DNA of 64,000 bases from Lysobacter enzymogenes (GTDB lineage: Bacteria; Pseudomonadota; Gammaproteobacteria; Xanthomonadales; Xanthomonadaceae). The notes beneath the pieces are model-generated. The model made no database searches. It was not told where the DNA came from and saw only the letters and a list, made by a program, of their open reading frames with translations. The stretch is from NCBI RefSeq assembly GCF_017355525.1, contig NZ_CP067395.1, positions 3,813,001-3,877,000 of the forward strand, given 5' to 3'. This document shows, piece after piece, positions 1 through 9,058 of the stretch; position 1 is the first letter of the stretch, and each line of letters opens with the position of its first letter. The position numbers and the translations under genes are program-made.

Positions 1-576
1 CAGGGTGTCGCCCTGGCGCGCGTCCAGTTCCAGCGCGGTGCCGGCCTGCCAGCCGGCCGGCAGTTTCAGGCTCGGCGCCACCTGGATGCCGCGCGCGTAG
101 TAACCGGCCGGATACAGCGCGACCTGGTTCCATTGCACGTTGAGCATGTCGGCGGTCATCACCACCCGCCCCTGGTTGCCCGCGGTCGGGGTCAGCATGT
201 CGAACTCGATGTCCAACTCGCCGACGCCCTGCGGCACCTCGAGCTTGAACGCGTACACGTCGAGCGGATCGCGCGCCCAGGCGATGGCCTGGCCGTTGCC
301 GCGCACGCGCAGGCCGGCGAGCTTGTCGATCGGGCCGGTCGGCGAATGGTTGCCCTGGATCCACTGCGGGAACAGCAAGGTCAGCGGCCCGGCCTGCACC
401 GGCAGGCGCTGGCGCGCGTGCAGCACGCGCCGGGCGATGTCGCTGGCGTCGACCTCCAGTTGCACGGTGCCGGGGTACGGCCGGTCCTGCGGCGGCGCGG
501 TCTGCGCGCGCGCGGCGTGCCAGGGCAGCGCAGCGGCGATCAGCAAGGGCAACAGGGCGAGCGGGGATCGGCGCAT
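1..576 (-). CDS. M61-family (glycyl aminopeptidase-like) metallopeptidase, N-terminal part
   Basis: Only the first 192 codons are in the window; the gene runs off the left edge. It starts with a signal peptide (MRRSPLALLPLLIAAALPWH, then Ala-rich to about residue 26). The following region, with motifs FPQWIQGNHSPTGPIDKLAG and VYAFKLEVP, matches the N-terminal beta domain that precedes the catalytic domain in M61 peptidases. The zinc-binding HExxH and the PDZ domain would lie outside the window, so activity cannot be judged. By family it would be a periplasmic peptidase acting on N-terminal glycine or alanine. The ATG at 574-576 is the only start that keeps the signal peptide. Confidence 0.75.
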   Translation of the reverse strand, partial: MRRSPLALLPLLIAAALPWHAARAQTAPPQDRPYPGTVQLEVDASDIARRVLHARQRLPVQAGPLTLLFPQWIQGNHSPTGPIDKLAGLRVRGNGQAIAWARDPLDVYAFKLEVPQGVGELDIEFDMLTPTAGNQGRVVMTADMLNVQWNQVALYPAGYYARGIQVAPSLKLPAGWQAGTALELDARQGDTL

Positions 577-756
577 GTACGGACTCCAGGACGCAGGACA
601 CGAAAAACCCATCCTACTCACCGCGCCCGCACGCCGGCCCCCTGCCATTGGGCATGGGTCGGCGATACCGCGACGCCGGTACGGCGTAGCGGCAAATTGC
701 GCACATCCGCGGCCGGCCGACGCCCGTCGCCGGCGTCCGCGCAGCGCCGTCCGCCG

Positions 757-2214
757 TCAACGCGGCGGCAGCGCCTCCTGGCTGCGCTCGCTGCGCTGGG
801 CCGTGCCGGTTCCGTCTTCGAAGTAATCCACCGCGGTCACCGCGCCGGCCGCGTCGCGCACCAGCTTCAGCCGCGCGATGCCGTTGGGATAGACGAATTC
901 GCCGGCGCCGACCGCGGTCAGCGTGGCCGCCGCGCCGCCGCCGATGCGCTGGATGCTCAGCCCGCCGCCGTCGGCGCGCAGCGCCCACGAACGCGCGGGC
1001 ACGGCCTGCCGGTACACGCCTTCGGCCTGGCGCAGCGTGCGCGGTTCCTCGGCCACCGCCAGCGCCGGCGGATACGGATCGCCGAGCGCGGCCGCGGCCA
1101 GCTTGCGCACGATCGGCTCCAGCCCCGCGCTGCCCGGCGCGCCGGTGTCGCTGTTGCTGAGCACCGCCACGGTGATCTCGCGCTCGGGCAGGTACAGCAG
1201 GTACGAAGCGAAGCCGAAGATGCCGCCGCTGTGCGCGTAGCCGTCGCGCCCGCGCACCGCCGTGCGGCCGATGCCGTAACCGTAGCCGTACGCGCCCTGC
1301 TGCGCCTTGCCGTGCGCGGTGGTCATGGCCGTGTAGTCGGCCGCGCCGATCGCCTTGCCGCCGTGCAGCGCGCGATTCCAGCGCAACAGGTCGTCGAGCG
1401 TGGACACCAGCGCGCCGGCCGCGTGCGGCTGGCTCATGTCGAGGAAGTCCATCGGCGCGACCGCATCGTCGCGGCGGGTGTAGCCGTTGACCATGCCGGG
1501 AATCAGCGCGTGCACGTCGCCGTAGCGGGTGTGTTCGAGCTTGAGCGGCTGCAGCAAGCTGCGGCGCAGGTACTCGTGCCAGGGCTGGCCGCTGGCGGCC
1601 TCGATCACCGCGCCGAGCAGCACGTAACCGGAATTGTTGTAGCGGAAGTCCTGGCCCGGGGCGAAGTCCGCCGGCAGGTCCTTGAACACCGCGATCAGTT
1701 CCTGGGTGCTCAGTTCGCGCTTGATCGACTCGCGCATGTAGCCGTCGATGCCGGTGTAGCTCTTGACTCCCGAAGTGTGGTCGAGCAGGTGGCGGACCTT
1801 GATCGCCTCGCCGTTGGGATAGCCGGGCACGTACTTGGACAGGGGATCGTCGAGCCCGACCTTGCCGGCTTCGACCAGCTTGAGCAGGGCCGCGGCGGCG
1901 AACTGCTTGGTCACCGAGCCGATGCGGAAGGTCTGCTGCGGGGTCAGCGGCACGCCGAGTTCGACGTCGGCCAGCCCGCGCGCGCCGCGGTACAGCACGC
2001 GGTCGCCGCGCGCGACCAGCACCGCGATGCCGGGCGCGTCGGCCGGGACGTTCTCGGCGAGCAGGCGTTCGGCCAGCGCGCGCACGCTGGCGTCTTCGGC
2101 GGTGTGCGCCGCCGGCGCGGCGGGCGCGGCGAACGCCGGCGCGGGGGCCAGGACGAGACAGGACAAGGCCGCCGCACAGGCGGCGGCGAGCAAGGCGCAG
2201 CGGACAGCCGGCAT
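757..2214 (-). CDS. Secreted serine hydrolase, beta-lactamase/esterase class C family
   Basis: A 485-residue exported protein with a long hydrophobic signal peptide (cleavage probably after AFAA near residue 30). The class C beta-lactamase-fold motifs are complete: S100-V-T-K103 (nucleophile and base), Y192-N-N194, and H328-S-G330. About 130 residues after the HSG motif form a small C-terminal domain, as in many peptidase/esterase relatives rather than true AmpC enzymes. Substrate cannot be assigned; D-aminopeptidase, esterase or penicillin-binding activity are all possible. The frame stays open far upstream, but the ATG at 2212-2214 is chosen because it starts the signal peptide. It is divergent from opgD with a 276-bp gap. 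Confidence 0.85.
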   Translation of the reverse strand: MPAVRCALLAAACAAALSCLVLAPAPAFAAPAAPAAHTAEDASVRALAERLLAENVPADAPGIAVLVARGDRVLYRGARGLADVELGVPLTPQQTFRIGSVTKQFAAAALLKLVEAGKVGLDDPLSKYVPGYPNGEAIKVRHLLDHTSGVKSYTGIDGYMRESIKRELSTQELIAVFKDLPADFAPGQDFRYNNSGYVLLGAVIEAASGQPWHEYLRRSLLQPLKLEHTRYGDVHALIPGMVNGYTRRDDAVAPMDFLDMSQPHAAGALVSTLDDLLRWNRALHGGKAIGAADYTAMTTAHGKAQQGAYGYGYGIGRTAVRGRDGYAHSGGIFGFASYLLYLPEREITVAVLSNSDTGAPGSAGLEPIVRKLAAAALGDPYPPALAVAEEPRTLRQAEGVYRQAVPARSWALRADGGGLSIQRIGGGAAATLTAVGAGEFVYPNGIARLKLVRDAAGAVTAVDYFEDGTGTAQRSERSQEALPPR

Positions 2215-2490
2215 GACGACTCCATTCGCAGGGGATCGCCGGACCTTAGCCGCGCGCCCGCGGCGGCCGACACGGCCGGAAGTCCCGACGACTTTCGGCG
2301 ACGATTGCGGCGGCGGCATCGGGCGGCGAAGTTCGGCCGCGACGTTCGACGACGCGTATCGCCGGCCGAACCGCCGCGCAGGCCGCCCCGCTGAACGACC
2401 GGTTTTGCATTTCCACACCGGCCTAACCCCGCGCGCGCGGCGATTGGCTAGCATGCGGCGTTTCCGTCGCTGCCCTGCCCGACCGCCCCC

Positions 2491-4089
2491 ATGATCCGAC
2501 GCCAGTTCCTCCAATCCGCGGCCGCCGCCCTGGCCACCTTCGGCCTGCCCCTGCCCGCGCTGGCCCTGGCCGGCACCGCCGCGCCGAAGAAGCTCGGCGC
2601 GCCGCAGCCGTTCGACTACGCCAGCCTCAAGGGCCAGGCGCGCGCGCTGGCGCAGAAGGCCTACGTGGCGCGCAGCACGACCCTGCCGCCGGCGCTGGCC
2701 GCGCTGAACTGGGACCAGTACCAGTCGATCCGCTTCCGCCGCGACCACGCGCTGTGGGGCGACGGCGACGGCAAGTTCCTCGCCCAGTTCTTCCACCTGG
2801 GCCTGTTCTTCAAGTCGCCGGTGCGCATGTACGACCTCGCCGACGGCCAGGCGCGCGAGCTGGCCTACGACCCGGCGATGTTCGACCGCGCCGCCAGCGG
2901 CCTCAAGCCGGGCGCGCCGCTGCCGCCGGACCTGGGCTTCGCCGGCTTCCGCCTCAACACCCGCAAGGACCCCGAGCGCGACTTCGCCGCATTCCTCGGC
3001 GCCAGCTACTTCCGCGCGGTCGGCGTGGAAGGCCAGTACGGCCAGTCCGCGCGCGGCCTGGCGATCGACACCGGCAGCGGCCACGCCGAGGAATTCCCCG
3101 ACTTCGTCGCCTACTGGCTGGAACGCCCGTCCAAGAACTCCGACACCGTCGTCGTCTACGGCCTGCTCGACTCGCCCAGCGTCGCCGGCGCCTACCGCTT
3201 CGCGATCACTCCGGGCGAAGTGCTGCTGATGGACATCGACTGCGCGCTGTACCCGCGCAAGACCATCGAACGCCTCGGCCTGGGCCCGTGCACCAGCATG
3301 TACCAGGTCGGCGAGAACGACCGCCGCATGGACTGGGACTGGCGCCCGGAGATCCACGACACCGACGGCCTGGCGATGTGGACCGGCAGCGGCGAATGGA
3401 TCTGGCGCCCGCTGTGCAACCCCGAACACCTGCGCTTCAACATGTTCGCCGACGACAACCCACGCGGCTTCGGCCTGCTCCAGCGCGACCGCAACTTCGA
3501 CCATTACCAGGACGACGGCGTGTTCTACGACAAGCGCCCCTGCCTGTGGGTCGAGCCCAAGCAGGGCTGGGGCGCGGGTTCGGTGCAACTGGTCGAGATC
3601 CCGACCCTGGACGAAACCTTCGACAACATCGTCGCGTTCTGGAACCCGCGCGAGAAACCGCAGGCCGGCCAGGAACTGCTGTACGGCTACCGCCTGTACT
3701 GGGGCGCGCAGCCGCCGGCGGTGCCCAAGCTCGCCCATTGCGTCGCCACCCGCACCGGCCTGGGCGGACGCATCGGCTTCAAGCGCGACACCTTCTCGTG
3801 GCGCTTCGCGGTGGACTTCGCTGGCGGCAATCTGGCCGCACTGGCCAAGCGCGACGCCACCGTCGAACCGGTGGTGCAGATCTCCGGCGGCGCGCGCCTG
3901 GAAACCGTCTCCTGCCGCCCGCTGCACGAAATCGGCGGCTACCGGGTCATGTTCGACGCCGTGCCGCCGGGCGACGCTACCGACCAGCTAGACCTGCGCC
4001 TGTTCCTGCGCGACGCCAGCGGTACGCTCAGCGAAACCTGGCTGTACCAGTGGTCGCCGCCGCCGAAGAGCGAGCGCAAGCTGTATTGA
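2491..4089 (+). CDS. opgD: Glucan biosynthesis protein D (osmoregulated periplasmic glucans)
   Basis: This 532-residue protein has the length and sequence character of OpgD/MdoD, which shapes the backbone of osmoregulated periplasmic glucans. The N terminus MIRRQFLQSAAAALA carries the twin-arginine pattern RRQFLQ followed by a hydrophobic stretch, in line with Tat export known for OpgD. Typical family stretches include the FDYASLKGQARALA start of the mature domain, GDGKFLAQFFHLG, and IHDTDGLAMWTGSGEWIWRP. The gene stands alone, with repeats downstream and mnmG convergent. OpgG is the alternative paralogue, but the Tat signal and the length favour OpgD. Confidence 0.9.
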   Translation: MIRRQFLQSAAAALATFGLPLPALALAGTAAPKKLGAPQPFDYASLKGQARALAQKAYVARSTTLPPALAALNWDQYQSIRFRRDHALWGDGDGKFLAQFFHLGLFFKSPVRMYDLADGQARELAYDPAMFDRAASGLKPGAPLPPDLGFAGFRLNTRKDPERDFAAFLGASYFRAVGVEGQYGQSARGLAIDTGSGHAEEFPDFVAYWLERPSKNSDTVVVYGLLDSPSVAGAYRFAITPGEVLLMDIDCALYPRKTIERLGLGPCTSMYQVGENDRRMDWDWRPEIHDTDGLAMWTGSGEWIWRPLCNPEHLRFNMFADDNPRGFGLLQRDRNFDHYQDDGVFYDKRPCLWVEPKQGWGAGSVQLVEIPTLDETFDNIVAFWNPREKPQAGQELLYGYRLYWGAQPPAVPKLAHCVATRTGLGGRIGFKRDTFSWRFAVDFAGGNLAALAKRDATVEPVVQISGGARLETVSCRPLHEIGGYRVMFDAVPPGDATDQLDLRLFLRDASGTLSETWLYQWSPPPKSERKLY

Positions 4090-4162
4090 GGCGAGGGAGT
4101 CGAACTTCGGCTCCAACTCCCGCAGCAAAGAGGACACGCAGGCCGCGCTCTTGCTCTTGCCG

Positions 4163-4245
4163 GTCATCCCCGCGAACGCGGGGATCCAGGGCTTTATCGC
4201 GACAGGTCTCTGAAGTCTCTGGATCCCCGCCTTCGCGGGGATGAC
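4163..4245. repeat. Inverted-repeat element, GTCATCCCCGCG family, copy 1
   Basis: The ends are GTCATCCCCGCGAACGCGGG and the near-complement ending CGCGGGGATGAC, each arm with an internal palindrome CCCCGCgaacGCGGGG. The centre reads GGCTTTATCGCGACAGGTCT. The other copies are at 4394-4476 and 24091-24175. No transposase gene is associated, so it looks like a non-autonomous REP/MITE-type sequence. Confidence 0.85.
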
Positions 4246-4393
4246 GATAGGTGGGATGCACGTAGCTGCAGCTGCAGCGCTGCCGTTGTGACGACAGGCG
4301 GGATGCGCGTAGCTGCAGTGCTGCCGCTGTACTGAGTTCGGGCTCGGGATTCGGCGTCCGCAACAACGAAACGTGCAGGCCGCGCTCTTGCCC

Positions 4394-4476
4394 GTCATCC
4401 CCGCGAACGCGGGGATCCAGGGCTTTATCGCGACAGGTCTCTGAAGTCTCTGGATCCCCGCCTGCGCGGAGATGAC
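4394..4476. repeat. Inverted-repeat element, GTCATCCCCGCG family, copy 2
   Basis: Nearly identical to the copy at 4163-4245, including the central GGCTTTATCGCGACAGGTCT segment; the right arm differs slightly (CTGCGCGGAGATGAC). It lies in the same orientation 231 bp further on. Confidence 0.85.
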
Positions 4477-4528
4477 GGCAGGAACGAGACGCGCAACGGC
4501 CAGCCGCGCCGCCCTATCCCGCCGCGGC

Positions 4529-6418
<1,890 letters not shown>

Positions 6419-6550
6419 GGGTTCGAGGCGGTCTGGCAACGGCGGGGCGCCGGACGCGGCGCTGGCTGGGCGGCGCGGCGCCCGGACGGGCCGGCATTTT
6501 CGCACGCCGGACTGGAGCACGACGTCAAGCCGGCGGCGGCCCACGAAAAG

Positions 6551-6568
6551 TTGGCACGCTCCATGCTT
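6551..6568 (+). promoter_or_regulatory. Candidate sigma-54 (RpoN) promoter
   Basis: TTGGCACGCTCCATGCTT matches the -24/-12 consensus YTGGCACGRNNNTTGCW with two mismatches. The invariant GG (6553-6554) and GC (6565-6566) are separated by exactly 10 bp. The predicted start is near 6578. No gene follows on the plus strand, only a short transcript ending in a strong terminator at 6688. Confidence 0.55.
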
Positions 6569-6577
6569 GGATATTCA

Positions 6578-6688
6578 TGCACCTTGCGGGGCAGGCGCTA
6601 GACGCCGGCTGGAATTGGAACAGGGGCTGGCCAAGCGCTCGCGGGGGAAGCCGGGGGCCGAATGTCGGGGGACATTCGGCCCCTTTTT
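6578..6688 (+). ncRNA. Candidate sigma-54-dependent small RNA of about 110 nt
   Basis: The segment runs from the predicted start of the sigma-54 promoter at 6551-6568 to a perfect intrinsic terminator. It could fold into a small hairpin GGCG-ctaga-CGCC (6594-6606) and a longer-range pairing of CCGGCT (about 6605) with AGCCGG (about 6648). Unpaired stretches contain several GGA triplets (for example CTGGAATTGGAACAG), which would be expected if it bound a CsrA/RsmA-type protein, but this is inference. A short ATG ORF that begins here would run through the terminator and is not credible. The RNA is divergent from mnmG. Confidence 0.45.
6654..6688 (+). terminator. Intrinsic terminator of the candidate small RNA
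   Basis: A perfect 13-bp stem GGGGCCGAATGTC (6654-6666) and GACATTCGGCCCC (6671-6683) with a GGGG loop is followed directly by TTTTT (6684-6688). It reads as a terminator on the plus strand. Confidence 0.85.
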
Positions 6689-6790
6689 ATTGCCTGCGCG
6701 CCGGCTCCGGCCGGCGCCCGCCGATCCGCGCCACGCTGCCGAGGCAGCCGCGAAGCCCGCGTCGGGCGTTCGCCCTAACCCATTGACCCA

Positions 6791-6822
6791 AAAAGAAAAG
6801 CGCGCGTAGATACGCGCGCTTT
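6791..6822 (-). terminator. Intrinsic terminator reading leftward
   Basis: The 12-bp stem AAAGCGCGCGTA / TACGCGCGCTTT (6797-6808 and 6811-6822) has a two-base spacer. On the minus strand it is followed by TTTTCTTTTT, a good terminator tail. No protein gene lies just upstream on that strand, so it either ends the unassigned region 6823-7020 or catches readthrough. Confidence 0.7.
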
Positions 6823-7020
6823 CCGGTCGCGTCCGCACTGCGGAGCGGAATGGGCGCCGACGCCTGACGGGGACGGAACAGGGGGGATCCGTGATTCCTC
6901 GCCAGGCGCCGACATAGAAGCCTGTGCTTACCGAAAACGTCCAAATACGACGTAAGCGGTCAGTAGCGGTAGATTGCTGTCACTCCGTCAGGAACGCAAG
7001 TGCGCACCGTTCCAGTTCCG
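6823..7020 (-). other. Unassigned region between two minus-strand terminators
   Basis: About 200 bp lies between the terminator of the lipoprotein gene (7024-7044) and the next minus-strand terminator (6791-6822). No ORF here has convincing codon use or a ribosome binding site. The segment contains repeated GGCGCCGAC (about 6853 and 6905) that could pair into a long stem. It may encode a small RNA on the minus strand; it matches no RNA family that I recognise. Confidence 0.25.
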
Positions 7021-7023
7021 ACG

Positions 7024-7044
7024 AAAAAGGGGCCCGTAGGCCCC
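7024..7044 (-). terminator. Intrinsic terminator of the Tyr/Gly-rich lipoprotein gene
   Basis: On the minus strand the sequence reads GGGGCC-TACG-GGCCCC followed by TTTTT. It lies 65 bp beyond the stop codon of the gene ending at 7109. Confidence 0.8.
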
Positions 7045-7108
7045 TGGTAGCGTCTTGAACGGTCGTAAACGACCGATGGCCGGTGTCCGGCGTGCGGAGT
7101 TCGCCTGT

Positions 7109-7645
7109 TCAGCGTTCCACGTCGCGCCAAGCGCGGCCACCGTCGCGGCGCGCGGACGGCATCGCTGGGGCACGCGGCGTCATCATTTGTTGCTGCGGCA
7201 TCGAGCGCGGCTGCTGCGGCATGCTGGTGCCCGGATTGCGCGGACCCCAGGCGCCGCCGCCGACCGGGCGGGTGTCGCGCCACGGGATGCCGCCGTCGCT
7301 GCGCGGCGGCGAGGGGTTGTTCGAAGGCGGGTTGGTGGGCGGCCGGCCCGGACGGTTGGGGTAGTAGTGGCGTGGGTAGCCGTAGTAGTACGGATAGCCG
7401 CCGTAACCGTAGTACGGGTTGCCGTAATAGCCGCCGCCGTAGCGGAAGCGATACGACTCGCCGTACGGGTAATAGCCGTAGCCCGGCCCGTAATAGCCGC
7501 CGTAGCCGCCGTAATAGTTGTAGTCCACGCTCGGCCGGCCGTAGTAATACGAGCCCGGCCCACCGCCGCCGCGGACGGTGTAGTCGGAGACGCAGCCGGC
7601 CAGCAGGCCGGCTGCGAGTAGCGGAATTGTCAGTTGTCGGATCAT
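7109..7645 (-). CDS. Tyr/Gly-rich lipoprotein of unknown function
   Basis: The 178-residue product begins MIRQLTIPLLAAGLLAGCVS, a lipoprotein signal with lipobox LLAGC (Cys at about residue 18). Residues about 25-95 are extraordinarily rich in tyrosine and glycine in short YGGYGGYYGPGYG-like repeats. The remainder is rich in Pro, Asn, Gln and Met (MPQQPRSMPQQQMM). Start choice: the ATG at 7643-7645 is preceded by GGGGGGG at 5-bp spacing on the coding strand; an ATG 14 codons upstream would bury the signal peptide. I do not recognise a functional family. The composition suggests an adhesive or matrix-type surface protein, which is inference only. Confidence 0.75.
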   Translation of the reverse strand: MIRQLTIPLLAAGLLAGCVSDYTVRGGGGPGSYYYGRPSVDYNYYGGYGGYYGPGYGYYPYGESYRFRYGGGYYGNPYYGYGGYPYYYGYPRHYYPNRPGRPPTNPPSNNPSPPRSDGGIPWRDTRPVGGGAWGPRNPGTSMPQQPRSMPQQQMMTPRAPAMPSARRDGGRAWRDVER

Positions 7646-7727
7646 GGCAGCCCCCCCGGATAGGGTTTCAGATTCTGCCTGATGCATTGAACTCGGGCTT
7701 AACTCGGCCGACCCGGAACTGTCAGTT

Positions 7728-7874
7728 TCACGCCGGTTCGGGCTGCGCCGCGTTGTCGCTCAGGTCGATATGCGGGGCCGGATGCGAACCGGCAGCCGTA
7801 GGCTGGATCTCAGGCGGCTCGCAGCCGGTGAGCAGGACCAGGCTCAAGGCCAGACAGAGCGAAAGTTTGCGCAT
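7728..7874 (-). CDS. Small lipoprotein, 48 residues
   Basis: A short reading frame begins ATGCGCAAACTTTCG and encodes MRKLSLCLALSLVLLTGCEP, a clear lipoprotein signal with lipobox LLTGC. Only about 30 residues follow (Pro/Ala-rich, ending QPEPA). AGGGGA stands six bases before the ATG. It lies 82 bp upstream of the Tyr/Gly-rich lipoprotein gene in the same direction and could be co-transcribed with it. The product may be a small outer-membrane-anchored tail or entericidin-like peptide; function is unknown. Confidence 0.6.
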   Translation of the reverse strand: MRKLSLCLALSLVLLTGCEPPEIQPTAAGSHPAPHIDLSDNAAQPEPA

Positions 7875-8367
7875 GGGATTCCCCTGTGAATGAGCGTCGT
7901 GGTGATCCGGACGCGCGGGTGCGTCCGGAGGCGGCGGCCGTCCTGGCCAATCGATCCGCAGCTCCCGCCGGGCGCACCGGCGGAATCGGCTCGTTCGGGT
8001 TCAACCGGGGGCGGTGCCGGATACTCCCCGCACGGCGCGGATTCCGGAGAATCTTCGCCTGTCCTCGACTGACGTGCCTTGCGGGTCGATCCATAAACTA
8101 TCGGTGAAGACCTGCGCGATTGCGGTACGGGTTCACAATACGGGTTCATGAATCGTTGCGCGTTGCGACCAGCGGACACGCGCGCACGCGGCGCCCGGCC
8201 TCGCGCCGGCGCAGGTCCTGACAAATGGGGGATTGCGCCGACCCGCGCCGGCGCGGGAACCTTCAGGGCGCGCGCCGGGTCGCAACGACCACGGCGGCGC
8301 CCGCGCAACGGACGATGCGCGGGCAGGCTCCTCGCGGCATGTCTCCCACTTCCCGGCCCGGTTATCG
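7875..8367. other. Intergenic region upstream of the ABC exporter operon
   Basis: This 493-bp gap lies between the divergent 48-residue lipoprotein gene and the ABC operon. Short ORFs in all frames have no ribosome binding site or recognisable product. Two direct copies of TACGGGTTCA (8126-8148) are the most notable signal. The rest is GC-rich with no other structure I could identify. Confidence 0.5.
8126..8148 (+). promoter_or_regulatory. Direct repeat TACGGGTTCA, 13-bp period, possible regulator site
   Basis: TACGGGTTCA occurs at 8126-8135 and again at 8139-8148, separated by CAA. It is about 220 bp upstream of the ABC exporter operon. Direct repeats of this size can be binding sites for response regulators or other tandem-binding activators; no regulator is encoded nearby, so the role is conjecture. 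Confidence 0.3.
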
Positions 8368-9054
8368 ATGATCGAATTGGATGCGGTCCATCGTCGTTAT
8401 GAAATGAACGGGCAAGCGGTGAATGCGTTGGCCGGGGTGGACCTGAAGATCGGCGCCGGCGAATTCGTCGCCATCACCGGCGCATCGGGTTCCGGCAAAT
8501 CCAGCCTGCTCAACATCCTGGGCTGCCTGGACCGGCCGACCCGCGGGCGCTATCTGATCGAAGGCCGCGACGTCGCCGAGTTCGACGACGAGGACGCCAG
8601 CGACATCCGCAACCGCCGCATCGGCTTCGTGTTCCAGAGCTTCCACTTGCTGCCGCGGCTGACCCTGCTGGAGAACGTGCTGCTGCCGCTGCGCTTCCAC
8701 CGCCAGCCGCCGGCGGACGCGCCGCAGCGCGCGCACCAGCTGCTGGCCCGGGTCGGCCTCGGCGAGCGCAGCGGGCACCGCCCCAGCGAGCTGTCCGGCG
8801 GCCAGCAGCAACGCGCCGCGATCGCCCGCGCGCTGCTGTTGCAGCCGGCGCTGCTGCTCGCCGACGAGCCGACCGGCAACCTGGACTCCAAGAGCGCGGC
8901 CGATGTGCTCGACCTGATCGGCGAAGTCCACGCCGGCGGCCAGACCGTGGTGCTGGTGACCCACGACCGCGACCTGGCCGCGCGAGCGCCGCGCGAGGTG
9001 CGCCTGCACGACGGCAAGGTCGAGCACGACAGCGCGCACGGCCGGGCGGCCTGA
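8368..9054 (+). CDS. ABC transporter ATP-binding protein, MacB/LolD type
   Basis: The 228-residue ATPase contains Walker A GASGSGKSS (from residue 38), the Q-loop in FVFQSFHLLPRLTL, the signature LSGGQQQR, Walker B LLLADEPTGNLD and the H-loop VTHD. This is the MacB/LolD/FtsE subgroup that works with FtsX-type permeases. It is the first gene of a five-gene operon whose permease is encoded at 12341-13594 after three adaptor genes. The ATG at 8368 directly begins the conserved MIELDAVHRRYEMNGQAVNA start; the upstream in-frame extension is not typical. It energises export from the inner face of the membrane. Confidence 0.92.
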   Translation: MIELDAVHRRYEMNGQAVNALAGVDLKIGAGEFVAITGASGSGKSSLLNILGCLDRPTRGRYLIEGRDVAEFDDEDASDIRNRRIGFVFQSFHLLPRLTLLENVLLPLRFHRQPPADAPQRAHQLLARVGLGERSGHRPSELSGGQQQRAAIARALLLQPALLLADEPTGNLDSKSAADVLDLIGEVHAGGQTVVLVTHDRDLAARAPREVRLHDGKVEHDSAHGRAA

Positions 9055-9058
9055 GCGC

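Larger units (their letters stand above)
4090..4528. other. Intergenic repeat region between convergent opgD and mnmG
   Basis: This 439-bp gap holds no convincing gene. It contains two copies of an 83-bp inverted-repeat element, and the flanking sequence (around CAGGCCGCGCTCTTGC, at about 4140 and 4378) is also repeated with the same offset of about 231 bp. The unit therefore appears to have been duplicated in tandem. Short ORFs on the minus strand here simply translate the repeats. Confidence 0.7.

Noticed and set aside
4090..4528. CRISPR array suspected because of repeated GTCATCCCCGCG units
   Set aside because: Only two units, each an inverted repeat with near-identical interior, and no cas genes; this is a REP/MITE-type duplication.
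6577..6786. 69-codon ORF starting within the candidate small RNA
   Set aside because: It runs through a perfect intrinsic terminator and has no ribosome binding site.
6823..7020. Possible 6S RNA or tmRNA
   Set aside because: No conserved 6S bubble pattern or tmRNA ends (no CCA end, no tag reading frame) could be found; context also differs.
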